Shown: positions 1 to 8,023 of the stretch, in pieces
How the letters are laid out: every line of letters begins with the position of its first letter
How positions within the stretch are numbered: the first letter of the stretch is position 1
Source: Syntrophus sp963665935
Lineage (GTDB): Bacteria; Desulfobacterota; Syntrophia; Syntrophales; Syntrophaceae
DNA: 64,000 nt
Reading direction: 5' to 3'
NCBI GenBank assembly: GCA_963665935.1
Contig: OY762510.1
Coordinates: forward strand, 558,001 to 622,000
Program-made: the position numbers and the translations under genes
Notes under the pieces: generated by a model
Seen by the model: only the letters and a program-made list of their open reading frames with translations
What the model was told of the DNA's origin: nothing
Database searches by the model: none

Positions 1-807
1 TCCAACGCCGATGCTTTTCGGCTCTCCGGTCAGGTATCCCCAGGACATGCCCAATTTCGTCGCTTTGTGCAGGCGGTGCCGCTCAATCGGTTTACCCTCT
101 TTATCGGTTGTCCCTTTGTGGAGATTGCGAATGATATCCCGATAGATAAGGTTCGCGCCGATCGCACCGTTTACGGCGGAATGCTTCGTCGTGATCGGCT
201 GCCTCATCTCCGTCACCTTCGCGGGACATGGCGAGATGAAGATCGCCCCGATCTCGTCATAGGCAATGCCTGTCTTTTTCACCGCCTCATCCTTGGCAAT
301 CCGCGCAGCGATTTCCATCGGGGAGAGGACCTGTGTGGTCTGTTCCAGAAGGCCCGGAAACTTTATCTGCATCAGGCGGAGGACTGCAGGGCAGGAGGTG
401 GAAAAGATCGGCTTCTTGTATTCTTTCTTTAGAAGTTTCTGACGGACAATGAAGGCGACGATCTCCGCGGCAAGGGAAACTTCAAAGACCTCATCGAAAC
501 CGATATGAAGAAAGGCGTTAAGAATGTCTTCGATGTTTTCGCATTCTTTGAATTGCCCGAAAAACGAGGGATCCGGCAGGGCAATGGTGTACTTATAATC
601 GGCAAGTTTTTTGAGCGTGTCGCTGTGGGCATACTTGGCATGGTGGGGACAGCTTATGATGCATTCGCCGCAGTCGATGCACCTCTCATCCATAATCATG
701 GCTTTTCCATCGTGGACTCGGATCGCCTCCGTAGGACAGGGCTTGATACAGTTGGTGCATCCAATACATCGTTTGAAGTTGAGCTTGACGGAATGAAAAT
801 ATTGCAT
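1..807 (-). CDS. [FeFe]-hydrogenase-like H-cluster protein (sensor type), 3' end outside window
   Basis: The minus-strand frame opens with ATG at 807 and stays open for 269 codons to the window edge, so the C-terminus is missing. Two [4Fe-4S] ferredoxin motifs (Cys14/17/20/24 and Cys43/46/49/53) precede the first part of an iron-hydrogenase large-subunit domain. Its L1 motif reads STSCP around Cys139, where active enzymes have TSCCP, and its L2 motif reads SPCPAK around Cys194. The second L1 Cys, an H-cluster ligand, is kept, while the first, the proton-transfer Cys of catalytic enzymes, is Ser. That pattern fits a sensory or poorly active H-cluster protein. It lies 18 bases downstream of the RsbW-like gene and is probably co-transcribed with it. 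The third H-cluster motif and any C-terminal output domain cannot be seen. Confidence 0.85.
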   Translation of the reverse strand, partial: MQYFHSVKLNFKRCIGCTNCIKPCPTEAIRVHDGKAMIMDERCIDCGECIISCPHHAKYAHSDTLKKLADYKYTIALPDPSFFGQFKECENIEDILNAFLHIGFDEVFEVSLAAEIVAFIVRQKLLKKEYKKPIFSTSCPAVLRLMQIKFPGLLEQTTQVLSPMEIAARIAKDEAVKKTGIAYDEIGAIFISPCPAKVTEMRQPITTKHSAVNGAIGANLIYRDIIRNLHKGTTDKEGKPIERHRLHKATKLGMSWGYLTGEPKSIGVG

Positions 808-825
808 CCTATGCGCCTCCACTGC

Positions 826-1284
826 CTAAACGCCGGTTACGGAATTAAAATAGACTATGGCTTTGAGGATTGTCCCTACGTTAACTTTCGACTCAACAAC
901 AAGTTCGTCGGAGTTCTGCTTGATATTGGGCAGCCCCATTCCGGCGCCGAAGCCCATCTCTCTTATCTCGTCCGTGGCCGTGGAGTACCCTTCCTGCATG
1001 GCCAGATCAATATCGGGAATTCCGGCGCCCTCATCCTCCGTCGAAACAGAGATGGCCTTCGGGTCGACATGGACCGCAAGCTGGCCATGACTTCCATGGA
1101 TCGCAACATTCATGGCCGCCTCATAGATGATGATAGCCACCCGCCGGATGATATCCTGGTTTAAACCCAGTTGCTGCAATATCTTTTTTACTCGTGAGGC
1201 AGACTCTCCGGCCATGAAGAAATCCTTCTCTTCAATGGGAAATTCCATGGTAATCTGCGGAGTGGAAGCATCGCGGTCCGCCAT
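826..1284 (-). CDS. RsbW-like HATPase (anti-sigma/serine kinase type)
   Basis: A 152-residue stand-alone GHKL ATPase of the anti-sigma regulatory factor type. The N-box region reads IIYEAAMNVAIHG (about residues 51-63), the G1 box EDEGAGIPD (about 83-91) and the G2 box GFGAGMGL (about 111-118). RsbW/SpoIIAB relatives phosphorylate an STAS-domain partner, and a PP2C phosphatase such as the one at 2614-3792 reverses this. No STAS protein is visible in the window, so the partner is unknown. The gene starts 8 bases after the stop of the DRTGG gene and is followed 18 bases later by the H-cluster protein, so the three are probably one transcript. Role in hydrogenase control is inferred from context only. 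Confidence 0.85.
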   Translation of the reverse strand: MADRDASTPQITMEFPIEEKDFFMAGESASRVKKILQQLGLNQDIIRRVAIIIYEAAMNVAIHGSHGQLAVHVDPKAISVSTEDEGAGIPDIDLAMQEGYSTATDEIREMGFGAGMGLPNIKQNSDELVVESKVNVGTILKAIVYFNSVTGV

Positions 1285-1292
1285 AGGTTAGT

Positions 1293-1658
1293 TTAATCTC
1301 CGCTAACCGGTGTTAGGTTGTCCTGGTGCACGCCATTCACAAAAAGTCGCCCGCATATTTCAAAAATCAGCAGGGAAGTGGATAGAATAGGAATTCCATT
1401 CTGATGGGCATTGGCAAGAATCGTTTCATTGGGTTTTTTCCCACCGGCAAAGACAACGCCACTGGCATCCATGACGTGGGCCGTGTGAACGACATGGGCG
1501 TTTAACAGCGATGTGACAAGGAGTGAGCCAGGCTTGATGTGGAGGAGCATTTCGCTGATGAGATCACAGGCAAAACAGCCTCTTACCTCATGCTCAATGC
1601 AGTCATCTCCGCAAAGCAACTGTGCTTCGAGAATTTCTTTTATATCCCTTATGTTCAT
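1293..1658 (-). CDS. DRTGG-domain protein
   Basis: A 121-residue protein consisting of a single DRTGG-like domain, the small domain also found in phosphotransacetylase-type and CBS-containing proteins; its ligand is not established. Visible landmarks are the segment GSLLVTSLLNAHVVHTA near residues 44-60 and the Pro-Ile-Leu-Ser-Thr segment near residue 90. Stand-alone DRTGG genes commonly accompany [FeFe] hydrogenase clusters that also carry HATPase and PHP genes, as here, so a regulatory or nucleotide-sensing role is likely. It is the first gene of the distal minus-strand block; the 330 bases upstream hold a palindromic repeat rather than a gene on this strand. Confidence 0.75.
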   Translation of the reverse strand: MNIRDIKEILEAQLLCGDDCIEHEVRGCFACDLISEMLLHIKPGSLLVTSLLNAHVVHTAHVMDASGVVFAGGKKPNETILANAHQNGIPILSTSLLIFEICGRLFVNGVHQDNLTPVSGD

Positions 1659-1860
1659 GTATTAAGTCCATCAGCGGCTTGTTGTGGCATATCATCGGAG
1701 TTCGGGAAAAGCCCCTGTTAATGTGGTCTTATCTTCAACGAGCGAAGTCATGCTCCTACATTACCATTTCTCTTCAAGATAACGGCTATAGAGCATTATG
1801 CCCCTCTTGTCAATCCTTGTCGTTGAATCTCAGGAGCGGATCCTTTGAATTTCTCCCTTA
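1659..1860. other. Non-coding stretch before the kinase fragment
   Basis: This is the first part of the 330-base gap between the DRTGG gene start and the kinase fragment. Short open frames here show no recognisable domain. It should hold the promoter of the distal minus-strand block (DRTGG, RsbW-like, H-cluster protein), but I see no convincing -35/-10 pair. The rest of the gap, 1861-1984, is a palindromic repeat listed separately. Confidence 0.5.
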
Positions 1861-1984
1861 TACCGAGTTGCATTCAAAAGGATAACAAGGCGGCAAGGAG
1901 GAGGCGACGCAGTCGTATATAATGATACGTCGAGGAGCCGACCGACGAAGCCAACGCAGTTAGCCGAATGAAGGTAACCCGGTA
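1861..1984 (+). repeat. Palindromic dispersed repeat, copy 1 (full length)
   Basis: This 124-base element has imperfect terminal inverted repeats: TACCGAGTTGCATTC at the left end and the reverse complement of TACCGGGTTACCTTC at the right end, with about 19 of 26 outer positions matching. Its centre is a second hairpin, GTCGTAT-ATAATG-ATACGTC. Related copies lie at 49123-49197 (centre deleted) and 50457-50578 (same core, different arms). It encodes no protein, so it resembles a MITE- or REP-like element. It ends 4 bases before the start of a truncated kinase frame. Confidence 0.75.
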
Positions 1985-1988
1985 TTAA

Positions 1989-2597
1989 ATGTTGTGTTCT
2001 TCCGGCTCCAGCCATGCTAGAGATGCAGTCAGGGAAATTCAAAGAGTTCCTCTTCAGTTTCAGGATTCAGAAAGGATAAAACTCGTGCAGGGATTGAAAT
2101 TACGGGAAACCAGCATCCGGAAGATCGTCGACGATAGCGTGAACGCACTCGAGAGACCCGACGCCGTCCATCTTGAAGTTTTATACCATCTCGTCGATGA
2201 AACCGTATGGATTGATCATGAGCGCATGGTTAAGGTCTTACTGGAGCTTGAAATGAATGCCGTGGAAGCCATGCCTGGCGGCGGCCTGCTGCAGATTCTC
2301 GTTGGAGACGACTCAAACTCGATTTTCCTGACGATTCGCGATACGGGCCGGGGTATCTCGGCAGAACATCTGGATCTTCTGTTTACACCGTTTTTCACCA
2401 CCAAGCCGGCTGGAGAGGGAACCGGACTGGGGATGCCCACTGTCTACGGGGTCGTCAAGGCCCATGGGGGGGGACTGACCGTGAAATCCAATGCCGACCC
2501 CTCTCAGGGCCCAACGGGAACAACCATCCGGCTTTCCCTGCCGCGAAGGCCGGCATTAAAGAATTTAAGAGGAAAGGTGATTGTTCATGACGAATGA
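1989..2597 (+). CDS. 5'-truncated histidine kinase (HATPase part only)
   Basis: This 202-residue frame holds the C-terminal half of a sensor kinase. The N box ELEMNAVEAMPGGG is near residue 85, the G1 box DTGRGIS near 119, and the F/G2 boxes FTPFFTTKPAGEGTGLGM near 132-149. No phosphoacceptor His motif, PAS or membrane segment precedes them, and the frame starts only 4 bases beyond a palindromic repeat. It is therefore probably a remnant whose 5' part was lost or replaced, though the ATPase core itself is intact. It lies antisense between minus-strand regulatory genes and converges on the SpoIIE-type gene with a 16-base gap. An 8-G run falls inside it near 2466. Expression is doubtful. Confidence 0.6.
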   Translation: MLCSSGSSHARDAVREIQRVPLQFQDSERIKLVQGLKLRETSIRKIVDDSVNALERPDAVHLEVLYHLVDETVWIDHERMVKVLLELEMNAVEAMPGGGLLQILVGDDSNSIFLTIRDTGRGISAEHLDLLFTPFFTTKPAGEGTGLGMPTVYGVVKAHGGGLTVKSNADPSQGPTGTTIRLSLPRRPALKNLRGKVIVHDE

Positions 2598-2613
2598 AGT
2601 CCGTCCTTCCTTA

Positions 2614-3792
2614 TTAGACCGTTTCCAGCGTCACCTGCTTGTCCCGTTTGGTCAGCTCTTGAACGAGATCCCGGATATAGACCATCCTCATGGGCTCCCC
2701 ACGGACGAGATCGGCAATCTGGTTGGGATTGACGGCCGTTCCGACAATCATATGGATATCATCCGCACTGAGAAGATAGCGCGCCAACCGGGTGGCCGGG
2801 TCTGCATCCTTGGGAAGATCATGAATCGTCTTGGCGTGACGCAGAATTTCAACCGTCTGCCCGAGGGTCAGGATCCCCTCCGTTACGAGGTCGACGCCGC
2901 TTAACAGGGCCGTCGGGGGCGAACCTTTTTTCTTCTTCTGAGAAGCCTCGGTCCTTTTCCAGGGGGGAACCCATTCCACCTCCAATTTTTTATCCAGGAC
3001 ACGGGCAGCCATTTGCGCAGTAGATCCGCCGCAGATCAGCTTGTACCCTTCGGCATTCATCAGGCGGGAAACGGCAAAGGCATCCAGTTCCTTATTGTTC
3101 GGCGGTCCGGTGAGAATACAGACGGAGACAGCCGGCCGCACCCTCATGCTGATGACGGTTGAGTCGTCCCCCGGCTTGTCGTCATCGAACTTCATGCAGG
3201 TCCGGGAAAGGGCCTGTGTCAGCTGAACCGCATCCACCCCCGCTTGAACAAACCGCTGCACGGCCTGGGCGATGCTTTTCCATCCCCAACCCAGTCGAAA
3301 GATGCCCCCCAGTCCCGCATGCTCATAGCCATCGCTGATCAGAACCATGACATCATTTTCCTGGATCTCGAAGTGGGCCTCTCGAATGACCCGGCCCTTG
3401 ACCTCCCTCTTCTCCAGGGGCAGAGAAGTCAGCTTATTCTGCCGAATCAGGATCATGGGCGGCGAATCAAATTCCACCAGATGGGCATCCCTTCCATTAT
3501 AAACCATCAGCACGGCAAAGGTCGCATAAGCCAGTTTCCGCACGCTGCACTCCGGCAGGGTATCCACCAGGGTCTGCATGACCTCTTCTACCGAACCGCC
3601 CGACTCAAACATCCGGGCAGCGATCTCCGCCGTCAGGGTGGACAGGATATTGGCCTTGACACCGCTGCCCAGACCGTCGGAAAGGACAGCGACGAAGAAA
3701 TCCCTGCCGGTCCGGATGACGACGGAATCGCCGCAAAGCTCTTCACCGGCTTTGGTCAGACTGTTCCAGGAAAATTCGATGACCTGCCTCAT
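2614..3792 (-). CDS. SpoIIE-type PP2C serine/threonine phosphatase
   Basis: This 392-residue protein has an N-terminal PP2C/SpoIIE phosphatase domain (about residues 1-220). Its metal-binding acidic motifs are visible: GDSVV near residue 21, SDGLGSGVKAN near 38, SDGYEHAG near 150 and DDDKPGDDSTV near 205. The C-terminal 170 residues are less familiar and contain a Lys-rich linker (KKKKG). Such phosphatases dephosphorylate serine on STAS-type or similar partners. The start lies 5 bases after the stop of the H-cluster/PAS sensor, which implies coupled translation. PP2C genes paired with H-cluster sensors are a known arrangement for group C [FeFe] proteins, so this is probably the output enzyme of that sensor. 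The substrate is not evident. Confidence 0.85.
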   Translation of the reverse strand: MRQVIEFSWNSLTKAGEELCGDSVVIRTGRDFFVAVLSDGLGSGVKANILSTLTAEIAARMFESGGSVEEVMQTLVDTLPECSVRKLAYATFAVLMVYNGRDAHLVEFDSPPMILIRQNKLTSLPLEKREVKGRVIREAHFEIQENDVMVLISDGYEHAGLGGIFRLGWGWKSIAQAVQRFVQAGVDAVQLTQALSRTCMKFDDDKPGDDSTVISMRVRPAVSVCILTGPPNNKELDAFAVSRLMNAEGYKLICGGSTAQMAARVLDKKLEVEWVPPWKRTEASQKKKKGSPPTALLSGVDLVTEGILTLGQTVEILRHAKTIHDLPKDADPATRLARYLLSADDIHMIVGTAVNPNQIADLVRGEPMRMVYIRDLVQELTKRDKQVTLETV

Positions 3793-3797
3793 TGGAC

Positions 3798-5516
3798 CTA
3801 TTCCTCTTCCAGGAGTTTCGTCAGATGAGAGATGATCATCTTGCTCTCCGCCGTGGTTTCGCCAAGAAGATGAGCGATTTCATGGGCAACGCGCATCTGC
3901 TTGTGCACAACCTCCCGTGTCTGTTCCAGCGTTTTCTCCCTGAGGGTCTCGAATCTCTTCCGTTCCCGATCCTGTTCCGTAATATCCCGCATCATGGCAA
4001 CCAGCAGCGGTTGACCTTCGATGCGGACGATGCTCTGCTCCACGACAATATCGTTTCTCAGCCGGGCAACCCTGGCGATGGCAGGCGATCCCGTATCGCG
4101 GACCGAGATAAAATCACGAACTTCGGAAACCATGTCGGACAATGGTTTCCCTTTTATATCCGGAAGGGAACACTTGAAGAGCTGCTCCGCCGAAGGTGAC
4201 ATATCCTGAATGGTCAACTTGTCGTCAATGATGACAATGGCGTTCGGAGAAACATCCATAACCACCTGGCGCAGGGATTCGGACCGGTTTCTCATGTAAG
4301 GGACACACATCGTCACCTCCGCCATGCCGCGAAGAACGGCAATGGCCTTTTCCCGGCAGCTTGAATAGCCGCAGGCGCCGCAGTTCAACTCATCCTCGGG
4401 AGAATATTTGTTGACACGATGCAGAACCTCCTGGATCTGCTCTTCGCTGAAGTCAGGCAGGATGATTTTCTTATTCGTATAGGTTCGCGCGAGAACGGGC
4501 CATTTCTCCCTGGGAATAGACGGGAAGGGTTGACGGTATGCCTGATAATTCATGACTTTTTTCCGGGCCAGAAACATGCCGCCCGGCACATCCGCCATGA
4601 CCGGCCCATTAATGCACCCCCCCTTGCAGGCCATCAACTCGACCAGTTGAACACCCCGCAACTGCCCCGCCCGGATCTCGTTGAGGACATCCTGGCAAGC
4701 CTCCAACCCTGTCGTGATGACGACGGAATTATTCAAGATATCCGTGCTCAGCCTCGCCGTGCCGATCAGCCCGCCTTCGATGGGGAAAAGCCGGGCAACG
4801 GCCTCCTCTTGAGGTTCCTCCTGGATCCCTTCCTTTTCCGGCCAGGCTATTCCTTCCTCTTGAAGCCATGCCTGGAGCCCCCTGAAGGTCAGGGCCGCAT
4901 GAATCACACCCGCGACAGGCTCATCAAAAATCTCCCGTTTCTTCGCGAGGCAGGGGCCGATGAAGACGATGTAGGCATCGGGTCCGTATTTCTGCGCCAG
5001 CAGCCGCCCATGAGCGATCATCGGAGAAACGATCGGGGCGAGATAAGGAATCAGGTCGGGATGGTACTGTTCGATCAGATTGACGACCGCCGGACAGGAA
5101 GACGTTATGACCGGCCGATGTTCCGGTCTCTGTTCCATGTACTCCCGATGGGCCAGGCCAACGATTTCCGCACCGACGGCGGTTTCCTCCGCGGCATGAA
5201 ACCCCAGAGCCTTCAAGACGCGCTCCATTTCCGAAAAATGGTTGAACCCGAAGTAGGCCGGCGCGGATGGCGCAACCGACGCGATCAGACGTCTTCCTTC
5301 CAACCTCGCCTGCTTGATCTCCAGGGTCGCCGTGCTGCGGACATCCTTTGCCTTCTGGGGGCAGACACGGACACAGATACCGCAGGTGATACAAAGTTCC
5401 GGAACAACCTGCACATGACCATCCTTGACTCGGATGGCCTTCAGCTCACAGCTGCGGACACAGCGATAACAGTCACGGCAGCGTTCCGGATTGGTGATGA
5501 TGATAACCTCATTCAT
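3798..5516 (-). CDS. H-cluster sensor: 2x[4Fe-4S], Fe-hydrogenase domain, FeS domain, PAS
   Basis: This is a 572-residue multidomain protein. Two [4Fe-4S] motifs (Cys13/16/19/23 and 42/45/48/52) precede an iron-hydrogenase domain with L1 TSSCPAV (Cys141), L2 GPCLAKKRE (Cys189) and L3 ELMACKGGCING (Cys297, Cys301), so all four H-cluster ligand Cys are present. The proton-transfer Cys of active enzymes is Ser140, typical of sensory forms. A further Cys cluster, NCGACGYSSC, follows near residue 380, then a PAS domain (about 410-500) and a short C-terminal helical segment. It has no kinase domain; the adjacent PP2C gene starts 5 bases downstream and is the likely output. The probable role is reading H2 or redox state and signalling through the phosphatase; that is inference. 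Confidence 0.9.
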   Translation of the reverse strand: MNEVIIITNPERCRDCYRCVRSCELKAIRVKDGHVQVVPELCITCGICVRVCPQKAKDVRSTATLEIKQARLEGRRLIASVAPSAPAYFGFNHFSEMERVLKALGFHAAEETAVGAEIVGLAHREYMEQRPEHRPVITSSCPAVVNLIEQYHPDLIPYLAPIVSPMIAHGRLLAQKYGPDAYIVFIGPCLAKKREIFDEPVAGVIHAALTFRGLQAWLQEEGIAWPEKEGIQEEPQEEAVARLFPIEGGLIGTARLSTDILNNSVVITTGLEACQDVLNEIRAGQLRGVQLVELMACKGGCINGPVMADVPGGMFLARKKVMNYQAYRQPFPSIPREKWPVLARTYTNKKIILPDFSEEQIQEVLHRVNKYSPEDELNCGACGYSSCREKAIAVLRGMAEVTMCVPYMRNRSESLRQVVMDVSPNAIVIIDDKLTIQDMSPSAEQLFKCSLPDIKGKPLSDMVSEVRDFISVRDTGSPAIARVARLRNDIVVEQSIVRIEGQPLLVAMMRDITEQDRERKRFETLREKTLEQTREVVHKQMRVAHEIAHLLGETTAESKMIISHLTKLLEEE

Positions 5517-5558
5517 AGATAATCCTTAAGGGAATCCTGACTTCAGGGAATTCCCCCC

Positions 5559-5834
5559 TTAATCGTTTTGTTTTCCTTCGGCCTGCCCATCCATACAGCT
5601 CATAATCTCCCGGTAAAAAAAGGATTCTGCCTCTTCAGGGAGAATGCCGCTGAACTGGCGTTCTCCGACGCGGATGGATACCCCTTTTGAACAGGCATCC
5701 ATACAGAAAGCTCCCACAATCTCTATCCTGTCTACCAAATTCTCCTTCTCAATGAAACGCTGGATTTCAGATGCGAGTTCATCCGAACCGCGGATCGAGC
5801 AGGAACTGCCGACACAAATGGTAATAAGAAGCAT
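5559..5834 (-). CDS. Thioredoxin-like [2Fe-2S] ferredoxin domain protein
   Basis: A 91-residue protein starting MLLITICVGSSC. The ATG at 5834 is preferred over one 39 bases upstream because the protein fold begins here and the upstream ATG lacks a ribosome binding site. Cys pairs CVGSSC (residues 7-12) and FCMDAC match the four-Cys pattern of the thioredoxin-like [2Fe-2S] family seen in NuoE and HndB. It is the first gene of the minus-strand operon, 42 bases upstream of the H-cluster sensor, and faces the PHP gene across a 274-base divergent region. It probably passes electrons to or from the sensor; no enzymatic domain is present. Confidence 0.8.
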   Translation of the reverse strand: MLLITICVGSSCSIRGSDELASEIQRFIEKENLVDRIEIVGAFCMDACSKGVSIRVGERQFSGILPEEAESFFYREIMSCMDGQAEGKQND

Positions 5835-5930
5835 TGCGCACCCATACCCCTGATTCAATTTTAGAATAAGCAAAGAACCGGCCGACTCTCGCTATCGGTA
5901 ACAAGCAAATTATAAAGAAATGCCTAAAAA

Positions 5931-5992
5931 ATCAATTGATCAATTATTAATTACAAAATGATCATTTAATGATTGACTAAATGATTGACTAA
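5931..5992. promoter_or_regulatory. AT-rich divergent control region with tandem 12-mers
   Basis: The divergent region between the [2Fe-2S] gene and the PHP gene contains a perfect tandem pair ATGATTGACTAA (5969-5980 and 5981-5992). Just upstream are the palindromic stretches CAATTG, TTGATCAA and ATGATCAT. The ATTGA/TGATC half-sites recur several times within 60 bases. This looks like an operator for a dimeric regulator controlling both arms of the hydrogenase cluster. Each 12-mer also includes TTGACT, a possible -35 element for the plus strand, but no clear -10 follows. Confidence 0.45.
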
Positions 5993-6108
5993 ACCAAGAA
6001 TTGATAGTAAAGAAGCGGCACAAAGGGGGAGGGGCCGTCTTTTTTGTGACCATTCGCAGTATGCCTTACCCCGGGGAGGACAGTCACCATCCGCGAGGGG
6101 TTCCACCG

Positions 6109-6846
6109 ATGATCAGGAAGTTCCGCTGTGACTTTCATGTTCATACCTGCCTCTCGCCATGCGCCGATCTCGACCTGTATCCCCGGGCCATCGTTGCGAT
6201 GTCTCTTGCCAAGCGCCTGGATATCATCGCCATCTGCGACCATAACGCATCTGAAAACGTCCCTTATGTCATGAAGGCCGCGGAAACAACCGGGCTGACT
6301 GTATTTGCCGGCATGGAAATCACGAGCAGTGAAGAAGTGCATATCCTTGCGCTCTTTGACACGGTTGAAAATCTCTGCACGTTACAGGACCTCGTCTACA
6401 GGCATCTGCCCGGAGAGAATGACGAGGCGTATTTTGGATGCCAGGCCATCGTCAACGAGCATGATGAGGTGGAAGGGTTGAGTGACCGGCTCCTGATCGG
6501 GTCAACGGAGCTTCCCCTTCAGAGGATTGTGGACGAGATCCATGAACGTAACGGGATCGCCATTGCCGCCCATATCGACAGGGAAAGCTTCAGCATCCTC
6601 GGACAGCTTGGGTTTATCCCCGAAGACATCCCCCTGGATGCCCTTGAAATATCAAGCCGGACCGGCATTGCCCAGGCACGTCGCCTTTATCCTGAACTTG
6701 CAGGATTTGCCTTTATCGAATCTTCCGATTCCCATGTGATCGGTGATATCGGGAAGGGAGTCACCCGGGCTTTTCTGAAGGAACCAACAACCACTGAATT
6801 GAAAATGGCCTTCCAGAAGAAAGAAGGCCGCTACATCCTGGAGTAG
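6109..6846 (+). CDS. PHP-domain metal-dependent phosphoesterase-like protein
   Basis: This is a 245-residue PHP-superfamily protein. The metal-binding motifs run in order: DFHVHT (His10, His12), CDHNASEN, AAHIDRES in the middle and SSDSHV near the C-terminus. The family hydrolyses phosphoesters, but the substrate of these hydrogenase-linked members is unknown. I place the start at ATG 6109, which follows GAGGGG by 8 bases and puts the first motif close to the N-terminus. Earlier in-frame TTG (6001) and ATG (6061) codons would add an unstructured, Gly/His-rich leader. It begins the plus-strand arm and is followed 4 bases later by the HATPase gene. Confidence 0.85.
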   Translation: MIRKFRCDFHVHTCLSPCADLDLYPRAIVAMSLAKRLDIIAICDHNASENVPYVMKAAETTGLTVFAGMEITSSEEVHILALFDTVENLCTLQDLVYRHLPGENDEAYFGCQAIVNEHDEVEGLSDRLLIGSTELPLQRIVDEIHERNGIAIAAHIDRESFSILGQLGFIPEDIPLDALEISSRTGIAQARRLYPELAGFAFIESSDSHVIGDIGKGVTRAFLKEPTTTELKMAFQKKEGRYILE

Positions 6847-6850
6847 GATC

Positions 6851-7399
6851 GTGCTGGAGCTGGCGCTTCACATTCTGGACATCGCCGAAAACTCCATCCG
6901 TGCGGGGGCGAAACTGATCCGTATCCTGATCCGGGAAGACGAGACAAGGGATCTCCTGGTGATACGGATCACCGACAACGGCCAGGGCATGTCGCCGGAA
7001 GAACAGAAAAAGGCCCTTGATCCCTTTTATACGACCAAAAAGGTCAGAAGGATAGGCATGGGGCTCCCCCTCCTTTCCGATGCGGCGGAAAGGACGGGAG
7101 GAAAGATGATCCTGCGTTCAAAACCGGGCGTGGGAACGGTGATATCGGCGGAGTTCGGCCTTTCCCATATCGATCGGCAACCCATGGGCGATATTCCCTC
7201 GGTGTTGATCGCGATTATTGTGGGCAATCCAGGCAGCGACCTCATCTATCGGCACGAAGTGCAAGGCAGGATATACCTGCTCGACACCAGAAATATCAAA
7301 GAAGCATTAGAAGATGTACCGCTGAACCATCCGGAGGTCGTAAATTTTCTCCGTGAGCACATCATGGAGGGACTGAGCGACATCGGGGCAGCGGCGTAA
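6851..7399 (+). CDS. Stand-alone HATPase of hydrogenase cluster
   Basis: A 182-residue protein with a GTG start. The first 110 residues form a GHKL ATPase domain: N box LDIAENSIRAGA (about 9-20), G1 TDNGQGMS (about 42-49), F box DPFYTTK (about 57-63) and G2 IGMGLPLL (about 67-74). The C-terminal 70 residues have no recognised domain. There is no phosphoacceptor or sensor domain. It sits between the PHP gene and hndA, an order I recall from clostridial and deltaproteobacterial [FeFe] hydrogenase clusters. Histidine-kinase activity cannot be assumed; it may bind a partner such as the DRTGG or PHP protein. Confidence 0.8.
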   Translation: MLELALHILDIAENSIRAGAKLIRILIREDETRDLLVIRITDNGQGMSPEEQKKALDPFYTTKKVRRIGMGLPLLSDAAERTGGKMILRSKPGVGTVISAEFGLSHIDRQPMGDIPSVLIAIIVGNPGSDLIYRHEVQGRIYLLDTRNIKEALEDVPLNHPEVVNFLREHIMEGLSDIGAAA

Positions 7400-7424
7400 C
7401 ATCCTTTTAGAGAGGAGAGTTTTC

Positions 7425-7919
7425 ATGGAGAACGGAAACAGCGAATTACTTCAAGAGTTTACAGAGGAACAGGTGGCAAAGCTGGACGAGATCATCGCCC
7501 GCTTTAAAGGGAAACCCGGGGGTCTCATTCCCTGTCTGGAAGAGGCTCAGGTGGTTCTCGAGTATCTCCCCCTCCCGGCCCAGAAAAGGATCGCCGAGGG
7601 ACTTAACATTCCATTGGCCCAAGTTTACGGCGTCGTCACTTTTTATTCCTTCTTTACGATGGAACCGCGAGGACGCCACACGGTGCGGGTCTGTCTCGGC
7701 ACCGCCTGTTATTGCCGCGGAGGAAAGGCCCTCGCGGAAAATATGGAGAAAGAGTACCACATCGGGGAAGGGGAAACGACAGAGGACAGGCGTTTCACCT
7801 ATGAGACGGTCCGCTGTCTAGGCGCCTGCGGTCTTGCCCCGGTCATCGTGGTGGACGAAAATGTCCATGGCCGGATAAAGGCGCAGAAGATGAAAGCGGT
7901 TCTGGATGAATATGAATAA
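7425..7919 (+). CDS. hndA: HndA/NuoE-type [2Fe-2S] subunit
   Basis: A 164-residue NuoE/24-kDa family protein. After a helical N-terminal region comes a thioredoxin-like fold with the four [2Fe-2S] Cys in VCLGTACYCRGG and RCLGACGLAP, the usual C-x4-C plus C-x3-C layout. In Hnd-type complexes this subunit pairs with the NuoF-like subunit and carries one electron at a time. A good AGAGGAG ribosome site precedes the ATG. It is the first of four consecutive structural genes (hndA, hndB, hndC fusion, hndD). It may also serve the Hox-type [NiFe] subunits downstream, since no separate hoxE is present. Confidence 0.9.
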   Translation: MENGNSELLQEFTEEQVAKLDEIIARFKGKPGGLIPCLEEAQVVLEYLPLPAQKRIAEGLNIPLAQVYGVVTFYSFFTMEPRGRHTVRVCLGTACYCRGGKALAENMEKEYHIGEGETTEDRRFTYETVRCLGACGLAPVIVVDENVHGRIKAQKMKAVLDEYE

Positions 7920-8023
7920 AAACCAAGCTTAGCGGATTGATGCCAGCGGGATTGGGGACCAGAATCTTCCGCTCCCTTTCCTCCGGCCCGCAATCCTTAA
8001 GTCTGAAGGAAGAGGTAAATAAT

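Noticed and set aside
4419..5522. 367-codon plus-strand frame opposite the H-cluster sensor
   Set aside because: It is antisense to a gene with clear Cys motifs and has no domain of its own.
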